Assembly (NCBI GenBank): GCA_947044405.1
Contig: CAMRHE010000323.1
Coordinates: forward strand, 541,501-605,500
DNA: 64,000 bases
From: Leptodactylus fallax
Taxonomy: Eukaryota; Chordata; Amphibia; Anura; Leptodactylidae
Direction of reading: 5' to 3'
The translations under genes were made by a program, and so were the position numbers. How positions within the stretch are numbered: the first letter of the stretch is position 1; each line of letters opens with the position of its first letter. Positions 36,301-50,619 of the stretch are shown piece by piece. A model generated the notes under the pieces. The model had not been told where the DNA came from and searched no databases. It worked only from the letters and a program-made list of their open reading frames with translations.

Positions 36301-38722
36301 AGTATATAGAGGATCTGTCCTCTCTCCTGTGTGGTGTAGTATATAGAGGATCTGTCCTGTGTGGTGTAGTATATAGAGGATCTGTCCTCTCCGCTGTGTG
36401 GTGTAGTATATAGAGGATCTGCCCTCCTGTGTGGTGTAGTATATAGAGGATCTGTCCTCTCTCCTGTGTGGTGTAGTATATAGAGGATCTGTCCTGTGTG
36501 GTGTAGTATATAGAGGATCTGTCCTCTCCCCTGTGTGGTGTAGTATATAGAGGATCTGTCCTGTGTGGTGTAGTATATAGAGGATCTGTCCTCTCTCCTG
36601 TGTGGTGTAGTATATAGAGGATCTGTCCTGTGTGGTGTAGTATATAGAGGATCTGTCCTCTCTCCTGTGTGGTGTAGTATATAGAGGATCTGTCCTCTCT
36701 CCTGTGCGGTGTAGTATATAGAGGATCTGTCCTGTGTGGTGTAGTATATAGAGGATCTGTCCTCTCTCCTGTGTGGTGTAGTATATAGAGGATCTGTCCT
36801 CTCTCCTGTGTGGTGTAGTATATAGAGGTCTGTAGGGATCTGTCCTGTGCGGTGTAGTATATAGAGGATCTGTCCTCTCTCCTGTGTGGTGTAGTATATA
36901 GAGGATCTGTCCTCTCTCCTGTGTGGTGTAGTATATAGAGGATCTGTCCTCTCTCTCCTGTGCGGTGTAGTATATAGAGGATCTGTCCTGTGCGGTGTAG
37001 TATATAGAGGATCTGTCCTCTCTCCTGTGTGGTATAGTATATAGAGGATCTTTCCTCTCTCCTGTGTGGTGTAGTATATAGAGGATCTGTCCTGTGTGGT
37101 GTAGTATATAGAGGATCTGTCCTCTCTCCTGTGTGGTGTAGTATATAGAGGATCTGCCCTCCTGTGTGGTGTAGTATATAGAGGATCTGTCCTCTCCCCT
37201 GTGTGGTGTAGTATATAGAGGATCTGTCCTGTGTGGTGTAGTATATAGAGGATCTGTCCTCTCTCCTGTGTGGTGTAGTATATAGAGGATCTGTCCTGTG
37301 TGGTGTAGTATATAGAGGATCTCTCCTGTGTGGTGTAGTATATAGAGGATCTGTCCCCTCTCCTGTGTGGTGTAGTATATAGAGGATCTCTCCTCTCTCC
37401 TGTGTGGTGTAGTATATAGAGGATCTGTCCTCTCTCCTGTGCGGTGTAGTATATAGAGGATCTGTCCTCTCTCCTGTGTGGTGTAGTATATAGAGGATCT
37501 GTCCTCTCTCCTGTGTGGTGTAGTATATAGAGGATCTGTCCTCTCTCCTGTGTGGTGTAGTATATAGAGGATCTGCTCCTGTGTGGTGTAGTATATAGAG
37601 GATCTGTCCTCTCTCCTGTGTGGTGTAGTATATAGAGGATCTGTCCTCTCTCCTGTGTGGTGTAGTATATAGAGGATCTGCTCCTGTGTGGTGTAGTATA
37701 TAGAGGATCTCTCCTGTGTGGTGTAGTATATAGAGGATCTGTCCTCTCTCCTGTGTGGTGTAGTATATAGAGGATCTGTCCTCTCTCCTGTGTGGTGTAG
37801 TATATAGAGGATCTGTCCTGTGCGGTGTAGTATATAGAGGATCTGCTCCTGTGCGGTGTAGTATATAGAGGATCTGTCCTCTCTCCTGTGTGGTGTAGTA
37901 TATAGAGGATCTGTCCTCTCTCCCGTGTGGTGTAGTATATAGAGGATCTGTCCTCTCTCCCGTGTGGTGTAGTATATAGAGGATCTGTCCTCTCTCCTGT
38001 GTGGTGTAGTATATAGAGGATCTGTCCTGTGTGGTGTAGTATATAGAGGATCTGTCCTCTCTCCTGTGTGGTGTAGTATATAGAGGATCTGCTCCTGTGT
38101 GGTGTAGTATATAGAGGATCTGTCCTCTCTCCTGTGCGGTGTAGTATATAGAGGATCTGCCCTCCTGTGTGGTGTAGTATATAGAGGATCTGTCCTCTCT
38201 CCTGTGTGGTGTAGTATATAGAGGATCTGTCCTCTCTCCTGTGTGGTGTAGTATATAGAGGATCTGTCCTCTCTCCTGTGTGGTGTAGTATATAGAGGAT
38301 CTGTCCTCTCTCCTGTGTGGTGTAGTATATAGAGGATCTGTCCTGTGTGGTGTAGTATATAGAGGATCTGTCCTCTCCCCTGTGTGGTGTAGTATATAGA
38401 GGATCTGTCCTGTGTGGTGTAGTATATAGAGGATCTGTCCTCTCTCCTGTGTGGTGTAGTATATAGAGGATCTGTCTTCTCTCCTGTGTGGTGTAGTATA
38501 TAGAGGATCTGTCCTCTCTCCTGTGCGGTGTAGTATATAGAGGATCTGTCCTGTGTGGTGTAGTATATAGAGGATCTGTCCTCTCTCCTGTGCGATGTAG
38601 TATATAGAGGATCTGTCCTCTCTCCTGTGTGGTGTAGTATATAGAGGATCTGTCCTCTCTCTCCTGTGTGGTGTAGTATATAGAGGATCTGTCCTCTCTC
38701 CTGTGTGGTGTAGTATATAGAG

Positions 38723-41700
38723 GATCAGTCCTCTCTCTCCTGTGCGGTGTAGTATATAGAGGATCTGTCCCTGTGCGGTGTAGTATATAGAGGATCTGTC
38801 CTCTCTCCTGTGTGGTATAGTATATAGAGGATCTTTCCTCTCTCCTGTGTGGTGTAGTATATAGAGGATCTGTCCTGTGTGGTGTAGTATATAGAGGATC
38901 TGTCCTCTCTCCTGTGCGGTGTAGTATATAGAGGATCTGTCCTGTGTGGTGTAGTATATAGAGGATCTGTCCCTCTCCCCTGTGTGGTGTAGTATATAGA
39001 GGATCTGCCCTCCTGTGTGGTGTAGTATATAGAGGATCTGTCCTCTCTCCTGTGTGGTGTAGTATATAGAGGATCTCTCCTGTGTGGTGTAGTATATAGA
39101 GGACTCTCTCCTGTGTGGTGTAGTATATAGAGGATCTGTCCCCTCTCCTGTGTGGTGTAGTATATAGAGGATCTCTCCTCTCTCCTGTGTGGTGTAGTAT
39201 ATAGAGGATCTGTCCTCTCTCCTGTGCGGTGTAGTATATAGAGGATCTCTCCTGTGTGGTGTAGTATATAGAGGATCTGTCCTCTCTCTCCTGTGTGGTG
39301 TAGTATATAGAGGATCTGTCCTCTCTCCTGTGTGGTGTAGTATATAGAGGATCTGTCCTGTGTGGTGTAGTATATAGAGGATCTGTCCTCTCTCCTGTGT
39401 GGTGTAGTATATAGAGGATCTGTCCTCTCTCCTGTGTGGTGTAGTATATAGAGGCTCTGTCCTGTGTGGTGTAGTATATAGAGGATCTGCTCCTGTGCGG
39501 TGTAGTATATAGAGGATCTGTCCTCTCTCCTGTGTGGTGTAGTATATAGAGGATCTGTCCTCTCTCCTGTGTGGTGTAGTATATAGAGGATCTGTCCTCT
39601 CTCCTGTGCGGTGTAGTATATAGAGGATCTGTCCTCTCTCCTGTGCGGTGTAGTATATAGAGGATCTGTCCTCTCTCCTGTGTGGTGTAGTATATAGAGG
39701 ATCTGTCCTCTCTCCTGTGTGGTGTAGTATATAGAGGATCTGTCCTCTCTCCTGTGTGGTGTAGTATATAGAGGATCTGTCCTGTGCGGTGTAGTATATA
39801 GAGGATCTGTCCTGTGCGGTGTAGTATATAGAGGATCTGTCCTCTCTCCTGTGTGGTGTAGTATATAGAGGATCTGTCCTCTCTCCTGTGTGGTGTAGTA
39901 TATAGAGGATCTGTCCTCTCTCCTGTGTGGTGTAGTATATAGAGGATCTGTCCTCTCTCCTGTGTGGTGTAGTATATAGAGGATCTGTCCTGTGTGGTGT
40001 AGTATATAGAGGATCTGTCCTCTCTCCTGTGTGGTGTAGTATAAAGAGGATCTGTCCTCTCTCCTGTGTGGTATAGTATATAGAGGATCTGTCCTCTCTC
40101 CTGTGTGGTGTAGTATATAGAGGATCTGTCCTCTCTCCTGTGTGGTGTAGTATATAGAGGATCTGTCCTCTCTCCTGTGTGGTGTAGTATATAGAGGATC
40201 TGTCCTCTCTCCTGTGTGGTGTAGTATATAGAGGATCTGTCCTCTCTCCTGTGTGGTATAGTATATAGAGGATCTGTCCTCTCTCCTGTGTGGTGTAGTA
40301 TATAGAAGATCTGTCCTCTCTCCTGTGTGGTGTAGTATATAGAGGATCTGTCCTCTCTCCTGTGTGGTGTAGTATATAGAGGATCTGTCCTCTCTCCTGT
40401 GCGGTGTAGTATATAGAGGATCTGTCCTGTGTGGTGTAGTATATAGAGGATCTGTCCTCTCCCCTGTGTGGTGTAGTATATAGAGGATCTGTCCTGTGTG
40501 GTGTAGTATATAGAGGATCTGTCCTCTCTCCTGTGTGGTGTAGTATATAGAGGATCTGTCTTCTCTCCTGTGTGGTGTAGTATATAGAGGATCTGTCCTC
40601 TCTCCTGTGCGGTGTAGTATATAGAGGATCTGTCCTCTCTCTCCTGTGTGGTGTAGTATATAGAGGATCTGTCCTCTCTCCTGTGTGGTGTAGTATATAG
40701 AGGATCTCTCCTGTGCGGTGTAGTATATAGAGGATCTGTCCTCTCTCCTGTGCGGTGTAGTATATAGAGGATCTGTCCTGTGTGGTGTAGTATATAGAGG
40801 ATCTGTCCTCTCCCCTGTGTGGTGTAGTATATAGAGGATCTGTCCTGTGTGGTGTAGTATATAGAGGATCTGTCCTCTCTCCTGTGTGGTGTAGTATATA
40901 GAGGATCTGTCCTCTCTCCTGTGTGGTGTAGTATATAGAGGATCTGTCCTCTCTCCTGTGCGGTGTAGTATATAGAGGATCTGTCCTCTCTCCTGTGTGG
41001 TGTAGTATATAGAGGATCTGTCCTGTGTGGTGTAGTATATAGAGGATCTGTCCTCTCTCCTGTGTGGTGTAGTATATAGAGGATCTGTTCCTCTCTCTCC
41101 TGTGCGGTGTAGTATATAGAGGATCTCTCCTGTGTGGTGTAGTATATAGAGGATCTGTCCTCTCTCTCCTGTGCGGTGTAGTATATAGAGGATCTCTCCT
41201 GTGTGCTGTAGTATACAGAGGATCTGTCCTGTGTGGTGTAGTATATAGAGGATCTGTCCTCTCTCCTGTGTGGTGTAGTATATAGAGGATCTGCCCCTCC
41301 TGTGTGGTTTAGTATATAGAGGATCTGTCCTGTGTGGTGTAGTATATAGAGGATCTGTCCTCTCTCCTGTGTGGTGTAGTATATAGAGGATCTGTCCTGT
41401 GTGGTGTAGTATATAGAGGATCTGTCCTCTCTCCTGTGTGGTGTAGTATATAGAGGATCTGTCCTCTCTCCTGTGTGGTGTAGTATATAGAGGATCTGTC
41501 CTGTGTGGTGTAGTATATAGAGGATCTCTCCTGTGTGGTGTAGTATATAGAGAATCTGTCCTCTCTCCTGTGTGGTGTAGTATATAGAGGATCTGTCCTG
41601 TGTGGTGTAGTATATAGAGGATCTCTCCTGTGCGGTGTAGTATATAGAGGATCTGTCCTCTCTCCTGTGTGGTGTAGTATATACAGGATCTGTCCTCTCT

Positions 41701-44700
41701 CTCCTGTGTGGTGTAGTATATAGAGGATCTGTCCTCTCTCCCATGTGGTGTAGTATATAGAGGATCTGTCCTCTCTCCCATGTGGTGTAGTATATAGAGG
41801 ATCTCTCCTCTCTCTCTCCTGTGTGGTGTAGTATATAGAGGATCTGTCCTGTGTGGTGTAGTATATAGAGGATCTCTCCTGTGTGGTGTAGTATCTAGAG
41901 GATCTGTCCTCTCTCCTGTGTGATGTAGTATATAGAGGATCTGTCCTGTGTGGTGTAGTATATAGAGGATCTGTCCTGTGTGGTGTAGTATATAGAGGAT
42001 CTGTCCTTTCTCCTGTGCGGTGTAGTATATAGAGGATCTGTCCTCTCTCCTGTGCGGTGTAGTATATAGAGGATCTGTCCTCTCTCCTGTGTGGTGTAGT
42101 ATATAGAGGATCTGTCCTCTCTCCTGTGTGGTGTAGTATATAGAGGATCTGTCCTCTCTCCTGTGTGGTGTAGTATATAGAGGATCTGTCTTCTCTCCTG
42201 TGTGGTGTAGTATATAGAGGATCTGTCCTCTCTCCTGTGCGGTGTAGTATATTGAGGATCTGTCCTCTCTCCTGTGTGGTGTAGTATATAGAGGATCTGT
42301 CCTCTCTCCTGTGTGGTGTAGTATATAGAGGATCTGTCCTGTGTGGTGTAGTATATAGAGGATCTGTCCTCTCTCCTGTGTGGTGTAGTATATAGAGGAT
42401 CTCTCCTCTCTCCTGTGTGGTGTAGTATATAGAGGATCTGTCCTGTGTGGTGTAGTATATAGAGGATCTCTCCTGTGTGGTGTAGTATATAGAGGATCTG
42501 TCCTCTCTCCTGTGTGGTGTAGTATATAGAGGATCTGTCCTCTCTCCTGTGTGGTGTAGTATATAGAGGATCTGTCCTGTGTGGTGTAGTATATAGAGGA
42601 TCTGTCCTCTCTCCTGTGTGGTGTAGTATATAGAGGATCTGTCCTCTCTCCTGTGTGGTGTAGTATATAGAGGATCTGTCCTCTCTCCTGTGTGGTGTAG
42701 TATATAGAGGATCTGTCCTCTCTCCTGTGTGGTGTAGTATATAGAGGATCTGTCCTCTCTCCTGTGCGGTGTAGTATATAGAGGATCTGTCCTCTCTCCT
42801 GTGTGGTGTAGTATATAGAGGATCTGTCCTCTCTCCTGTGTGGTGTAGTATATAGAGCATCTGTCCTGTGTGGTGTAGTATATAGAGGATCTGTCCTCTC
42901 TCCTGTGTGGTGTAGTATATAGAGGATCTCTCCTCTCTCCTGTGTGGTGTAGTATATAGAGGATCTGTCCTGTGTGGTGTAGTATATAGAGGATCTCTCC
43001 TGTGTGGTGTAGTATATAGAGGATCTGTCCTCTCTCCTGTGCGGTGTAGTATATAGAGGATCTGTCCTCTCTCCTGTGTGGTGTAGTATATAGAGGATCT
43101 GTCCTGTGTGGTGTAGCATATAGAGGATCTGTCCTCTCTCCTGTGTGGTGTAGTATATAGAGGATCTCTCCCGTGCGGTGTAGTATATAGAGGATCTGTC
43201 CTCTCTCCTGTGCGGTGTAGTATATAGAGGATCTGTCCTCTCTCCTGTGTGGTGTAGTATATAGAGGATCTGTCCTCTCTCCTGTGCGGTGTAGTATATA
43301 GAGGATCTGTCCTCTCTCTCCTGTGTGGTGTAGTATATAGAGGATCTGTCCTCTCTCCTGTGTGGTGTAGTATATAGAGGATCTGTCCTGTGTGGTGTAG
43401 TATATAGGGAGTCTGTCCTGTGCGGTGTAGTATATTGAGGATCTGTCCTCTCTCCTGTGCGGTGTAGTATATAGAGGATCTGTCCTCTCTCCGGTGTAGT
43501 GTAGTATATAGAGGATTGTCCTCTCTCCTGTGCGGTGTAGTATATAGAGGATCTGTCCTGTGTGGTGTAGTATATAGAGGATCTGTCCTCTCTCCTGTGT
43601 GGTGTAGTATATAGAGGATCTGTCCTCTCTCCTGTGTGGTGTAGTATATAGAGGATCTCTCCTGTGTGGTGTAGTATATAGAGGATCTGTCCTCTCTCCT
43701 GTGTGGTGTAGTATATAGAGGATCTGTCCTCTCTCCCTCCTGTGTGGTGTAGTATATAGAGGATCTGTCCTCTCTCCCGTGTGGTGTAGTATATAGAGGA
43801 TCTCTCCTCTCTCTCTCCTGTGTGGTGTAGTATATAGAGGATCTGTCCTCTCTCCTGTGTGGTGTAGTATATAGAGGATCTGTCCTGTGTGGTGTAGTAT
43901 ATAGAGGATCTGTCCTCTCTCCTGTGTGGTGTAGTATATAGAGGATCTGTCCTCTCTCCTGTGTGGTGTAGTATATAGAGGATCTGCCCTCTCTCCTGTG
44001 TGGTGTAGTATATAGAGGATCTGTCTTCTCTCCTGTGTGGTGTAGTATATAGAGGATCTGTCCTCTCTCCTGTGCGGTGTAGTATATTGAGGATCTGTCC
44101 TCTCTCCTGTGTGGTGTAGTATATAGAGGATCTGTCCTCTCTCCTGTGTGGTGTAGTATATAGAGGATCTGTCCTCTCTCCTGTGTGGTGTAGTATATAG
44201 AGGATCTCTCCTCTCTCCTGTGTGGTGTAGTATATAGAGGATCTGTCCTGTGTGGTGTAGTATATAGAGGATCTCTCCTGTGTGGTGTAGTATATAGAGG
44301 ATCTGTCCTCTCTCCTGTGTGGTGTAGTATATAGAGGATCTGTCCTCTCTCCTGTGTGGTGTAGTATATAGAGGATCTGTCCTGTGTGGTGTAGTATATA
44401 GAGGATCTGTCCTCTCTCCTGTGTGGTGTAGTATATAGAGGATCTGTCCTCTCTCCTGTGTGGTGTAGTATATAGAGGATCTGTCCTCTCTCCTGTGTGG
44501 TGTAGTATATAGAGGATCTGTCTTCTCTCCTGTGTGGTGTAGTATATAGAGGATCTGTCCTCTCTCCTGTGTGGTGTAGTATATAGAGGATCTGTCCTCT
44601 CTCCTGTGTGGTGAAGTATATAGAGGATCTGTCCTCTCTCCTGTGTGGTGTAGTATATAGAGGATCTGTCCTGTGTGGTGTAGTATATAGAGGATCTGTC

Positions 44701-47597
44701 CTCTCTCCTGTGTGGTGTAGTATATAGAGGATCTCTCCTCTCTCCTGTGTGGTGTAGTATATAGAGGATCTGTCCTGTGTGGTGTAGTATATAGAGGATC
44801 TCTCCTGTGTGGTGTAGTATATAGAGGATCTGTCCTCTCTCCTGTGCGGTGTAGTATATAGAGGATCTGTCCTCTCTCCTGTGTGGTGTAGTATATAGAG
44901 GATCTGTCCTGTGTGGTGTAGTATATAGAGGATCTGTCCTCTCTCCTGTGTGGTGTAGTATATAGAGGATCTCTCCCGTGCGGTGTAGTATATAGAGGAT
45001 CTGTCCTCTCTCCTGTGCGGTGTAGTATATAGAGGATCTGTCCTCTCTCCTGTGTGGTGTAGTATATAGAGGATCTGTCCTCTCTCCTGTGCGGTGTAGT
45101 ATATAGAGGATCTGTCCTCTCTCTCCTGTGTGGTGTAGTATATAGAGGATCTGTCCTCTCTCCTGTGTGGTGTAGTATATAGAGGATCTGTCCTGTGTGG
45201 TGTAGTATATAGAGGATCTGCCCTCTCCTGTGCGGTGTAGTATATTGAGGATCTGTCCTCTCTCCTGTGCGGTGTAGTATATAGAGGATCTGTCCTCTCT
45301 CCGGTGTGGTGTAGTATATAGAGGATTGTCCTCTCTCCTGTGCGGTGTAGTATATAGAGGATCTGTCCTGTGTGGTGTAGTATATAGAGGATCTGTCCTC
45401 TCTCCTGTGTGGTGTAGTATATAGAGGATCTGTCCTCTCTCCTGTGTGGTGTAGTATATAGAGGATCTCTCCTGTGTGGTGTAGTATATAGAGGATCTGT
45501 CCTCTCTCCTGTGTGGTGTAGTATATAGAGGATCTGTCCTCTCTCCCTCCTGTGTGGTGTAGTATATAGAGGATCTGTCCTCTCTCCCGTGTGGTGTAGT
45601 ATATAGAGGATCTCTCCTCTCTCTCTCCTGTGTGGTGTAGTATATAGAGGATCTGTCCTCTCTCCTGTGTGGTGTAGTATATAGAGGATCTGTCCTGTGT
45701 GGTGTAGTATATAGAGGATCTGTCCTCTCTCCTGTGTGGTGTAGTATATAGAGGATCTGCCCTCTCTCCTGTGTGGTGTAGTATATAGAGGATCTGTCCT
45801 GTGTGGTGTAGTATATAGAGGATCTGTCCTCTCTCCTGTGTGGTGTAGTATATAGAGGATCTGCCCTCTCTCCTGTGTGGTGTAGTATATAGAGGATCTG
45901 TCCTGTGTGGTGTAGTATATAGAGGATCTGTCCTCTCTCCTGTGTGGTGTAGTATATAGAGGATCTGTCCTCTCTCCTGTGTGGTGTAGTATATAGAGGA
46001 TCTGTCCTCTCTCCTGTGTGGTGTAGTATATAGAGGATCTGTCCTGTGTGGTGTAGTATATAGAGGATCTGTCCTGTGTGGTGTAGTATATAGAGGATCT
46101 GTCCTCTCTCCTGTGCGGTGTAGTATATAGAGGATCTGTCCTGTGTGGTGTAGTATATAGAGGATCTGTCCTCTCTCCTGTGTGGTGTAGTATATAGAGG
46201 ATCTCTCCTGTGTGGTGTAGTATATAGAGGATCTGTCCTCTCTCCTGTGTGGTGTAGTATATAGAGGATCTGTCCTCTCTCCTGTGTGGTGTAGTATATA
46301 GAGGATCTGTCCTCTCTCCTGTGTGGTGTAGTATATACAGGATCTTTCCTCTCTCTCCTGTGTGGTGTAGTATATAGAGGATCTGTCCTCTCTCCCATGT
46401 GGTGTAGTATATAGAGGATCTGTCCTCTCTCCCATGTGGTGTAGTATATAGAGGATCTGTCCTCTCTCCCATGTGGTGTAGTATATAGAGGATCTCTCCT
46501 CTCTCTCTCCTGTGTGGTGTAGTATATAGAGGATCTGTCCTGTGTGGTGTAGTATATAGAGGATCTCTCCTGTGTGGTGTAGTATCTAGAGGATCTGTCC
46601 TCTCTCCTGTGTGATGTAGTATATAGAGGATCTGTCCTGTGTGGTGTAGTATATAGAGGATCTGTCCTGTGTGGTGTAGTATATAGAGGATCTGTCCTCT
46701 CTCCTGTGCGGTGTAGTATATAGAGGATCTGTCCTCTCTCCTGTGCGGTGTAGTATATAGAGGATCTGTCCTCTCTCCTGTGTGGTGTAGTATATAGAGG
46801 ATCTCTCCTGTGCGGTGTAGTATATAGAGGATCTGTCCTCTCTCCTGTGTGGTGTAGTATATAGAGGATCTGTCCTCTCTCCTGTGTGGTGTAGTATATA
46901 GAGGATCTGTCCTCTCTCCTGTGTGGTGTAGTATACAGAGGATCTGTCCTGTGTGGTGTAGTATATAGAGGATCTGTCCTCTCTCCTGTGCGGTGTAGTA
47001 TATAGAGGATCTGTCCTGTGTGGTGTAGTATATAGAGGATCTGTCCTCTCTCCTGTGCGGTGTAGTATATAGAGGATCTGTCCTGTGCGGTGTAGTATAT
47101 AGAGGATCTGTCCTCTCTCCTGTGTGGTGTAGTATATAGAGGATCTGTCCTCTCTCCTGTGTGGTGAAGTATATAGAGGATCTGTCCTGTGCGGTGTAGT
47201 ATATAGAGGATCTGTCCTCTCTCCTGTGCGGTGTAGTATATAGAGGATCTGTCCTCTCTCCTGTGTGGTGTAGTATATAGAGGATCTCTCCTGTGTGGTG
47301 TATATAGAGGATCTGTCCTGTGTGGTGTAGTATATAGAGGATCTGTCCTGTGCGGTGTAGTATATAGAGGATCTGTCCTCTCTCCTGTGTGGTGTAGAAT
47401 ATAGAGGATCTGTCCTCTCTCCTGTGTATTGTAGTATATAGAGGATCTCTCCTGTGCGGTGTAGTATATAGAGGATCTGTCCTCTCTCCTGTGTGGTGTA
47501 GTATATAGAGGATCTCTCCTGTGCGGTGTAGTATATAGAGGATCTGTCCTCTCTCCTGTGTGGTGTAGTATATAGAGGATCTGTCCAGTGTGGTGTA
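38723..47597. repeat. Higher-order repeat, copy 2 (period ~11.3 kb)
   Basis: The markers of copy 1 recur in order: GGATCAGTCC (38723), AGAGGCTCTG (39451), AGAAGATCTG (40305), GTGCTGTAGTATACAG (41201), GTATCTAGAGG (41891 and 46581), TGTGTATTGTAG (47427) and CTGTCCAGTGTGG (47580). The changing offset shows that a few units were gained or lost after duplication. Confidence 0.85.
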
Positions 47598-47740
47598 GTA
47601 TATAGAGGATCTGTCCTCTCTCCTGTGTGGTGTAGTATATAGAGGATCTGTCCTGTGTGGTGTAGTATATAGAGGATCTGTCCTCTCTCCTGTGTGTGTA
47701 GTATATAGAGGATCTGTCCTCTCTCCTGTGTGGTGTGATA

Positions 47741-49362
<1,622 letters not shown>

Positions 49363-49364
49363 TA

Positions 49365-50138
49365 TCACTGGTTCTCTTTCTGTACTATGCGTACCCAATG
49401 GGGTACATCCCGCCATGTCTGAGGGTTTTTGCCTTTTCATAGCTCTCAAATAAACAAATGAATCCTCTGAAAATATTTTTCTCATTAGGCCAAATTGCCA
49501 TTTTTTTGTCATTTCTCATCTATAATGTAAAAGTGATCAAAGTGACAAACATTATATAAAAAGTCTGTCTGGTCCAGCAATCAACGACCCCTTTTGCAGA
49601 AATATAAAAAAATTACGGCTGTCAGAATATGGCGTCTTTGAAGCCTTATGTGACACGTTCAGCACTGCTACATCTGTCTACTTGTCTATATTTAATTACC
49701 TTTCCTTTCTAATAAACGCCCTTCCCGAGCTTCTTCTCTCTCCGGAGATTCGTCCATCTTATGATATCAATAGACGGCACAGAAGTTCAATGCCTAAACA
49801 AATGAAGGAGCCATCAATTAAACCAACTTTATTCGCAACCTCTAACAAACATCTGGCAAAGTGGTGTAAATCAGAGCGCAGGGTGCAGTCATTATACTCG
49901 CCGCTCGGCCGACATGAAGAGACTGCGGCCTTTGTCAAGTATTCATTAAGGGTCGTAAATGGGTTTTTACAACAAAGTCCATTGGAATAGAAAGAGGGAA
50001 CCTCATTATTAGACTTCACAGGACACTAATGATATGGCCGGGGGCCTGACAAGTACTCACAGGGCCCCAGAGCTACATGTATGGTATCTAAGCTGCCCTT
50101 AGCTGAGGCCTATAAGACAAAAGCACAGAAAGTTACAT
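49365..50138. other. No gene recognised
   Basis: The right flank of element C has no satellite units and no supported coding region. Open frames at 49682-49990 (+) and 49759-50019 (-) overlap each other and have no recognisable domain. Confidence 0.5.
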
Positions 50139-50443
50139 ATTCAAGGGGTTGTCCAGAATATACACTCTCACCTGTCCCCGATGCTCCGGTCTCTCCCACT
50201 ACGGTCCAGTCCTGTTCCTACCGGGGTTTTGTTCTGGCAGAAGTCCTCGGTGCACGTGACTGCTGAGGTCAATCTGAGTAAAAGGAACTGGGACACCACA
50301 GATGACGTATACAAGTGATTGGCTTCAGTGGTCACATGCGCCACGAGCATCGGGGAACCGCTGGATCGGATCATGGCGGGAGACACTGGATCACCTTCTC
50401 CGGCCTCCTTGCCAAAATCGGGCTATCCTGGAAAACCCCTTTA
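50139..50443. repeat. Anuran dispersed repeat / MITE with short inverted ends
   Basis: It opens 'aaggggttgtccaga' and closes 'tcctggaaaacccctt', imperfect inverted ends common in frog repeats. The interior is G/C-richer than the surroundings. No clear target duplication. Confidence 0.55.
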
Positions 50444-50545
50444 TATATACACATGTAGCTAAATACAGACAAATGGATACAGGGGTGTAGCTATGGGGGG
50501 CAAAGTTACACCTTGGAACAGGTGCATGATGGGACTCAATAACCC

Positions 50546-50559
50546 CCACAAGAGGGCAG
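50546..50559 (+). promoter_or_regulatory. CTCF-like core motif
   Basis: CCACAAGAGGGCAG differs at one position from CCASYAGRKGGCRS. It lies 3.1 kb upstream of the SNTB1 ATG and 1.2 kb right of element C. Candidate only, as there is no binding data. Confidence 0.3.
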
Positions 50560-50619
50560 TATTATAAACTCCATGTGGTAGCTGTGTGGGTCAGAACGAT
50601 CTGGGGTTTCTCCCAAATT

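Larger units (their letters stand above)
21501..47738 (-). repeat. 26-kb satellite array of 37-bp and 30-bp units
   Basis: The array is continuous and head-to-tail. Every unit contains GTGTGGTGTAGTATATAGAG (plus strand) or a close variant. The main unit is 37 bp. A 30-bp form lacks seven bases (CTCTCTC) between two TCCT direct repeats, as expected of slippage or unequal exchange. At an average of about 34 bp this is roughly 750-800 units. Common variants are GTGCGGTG for GTGTGGTG, ATCTCTCC for ATCTGTCC, and rare ATG-creating CCCATGTGG units. Rare variants recur at fixed spacing, showing higher-order structure. The minus strand has no stop in any frame of the consensus, so it yields open frames of up to 4456 codons. 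These are pure repeat translation, not genes. Confidence 0.99.

Noticed and set aside
21501..47738. CRISPR array
   Set aside because: Units are contiguous with no unique spacers, and the host is a vertebrate.
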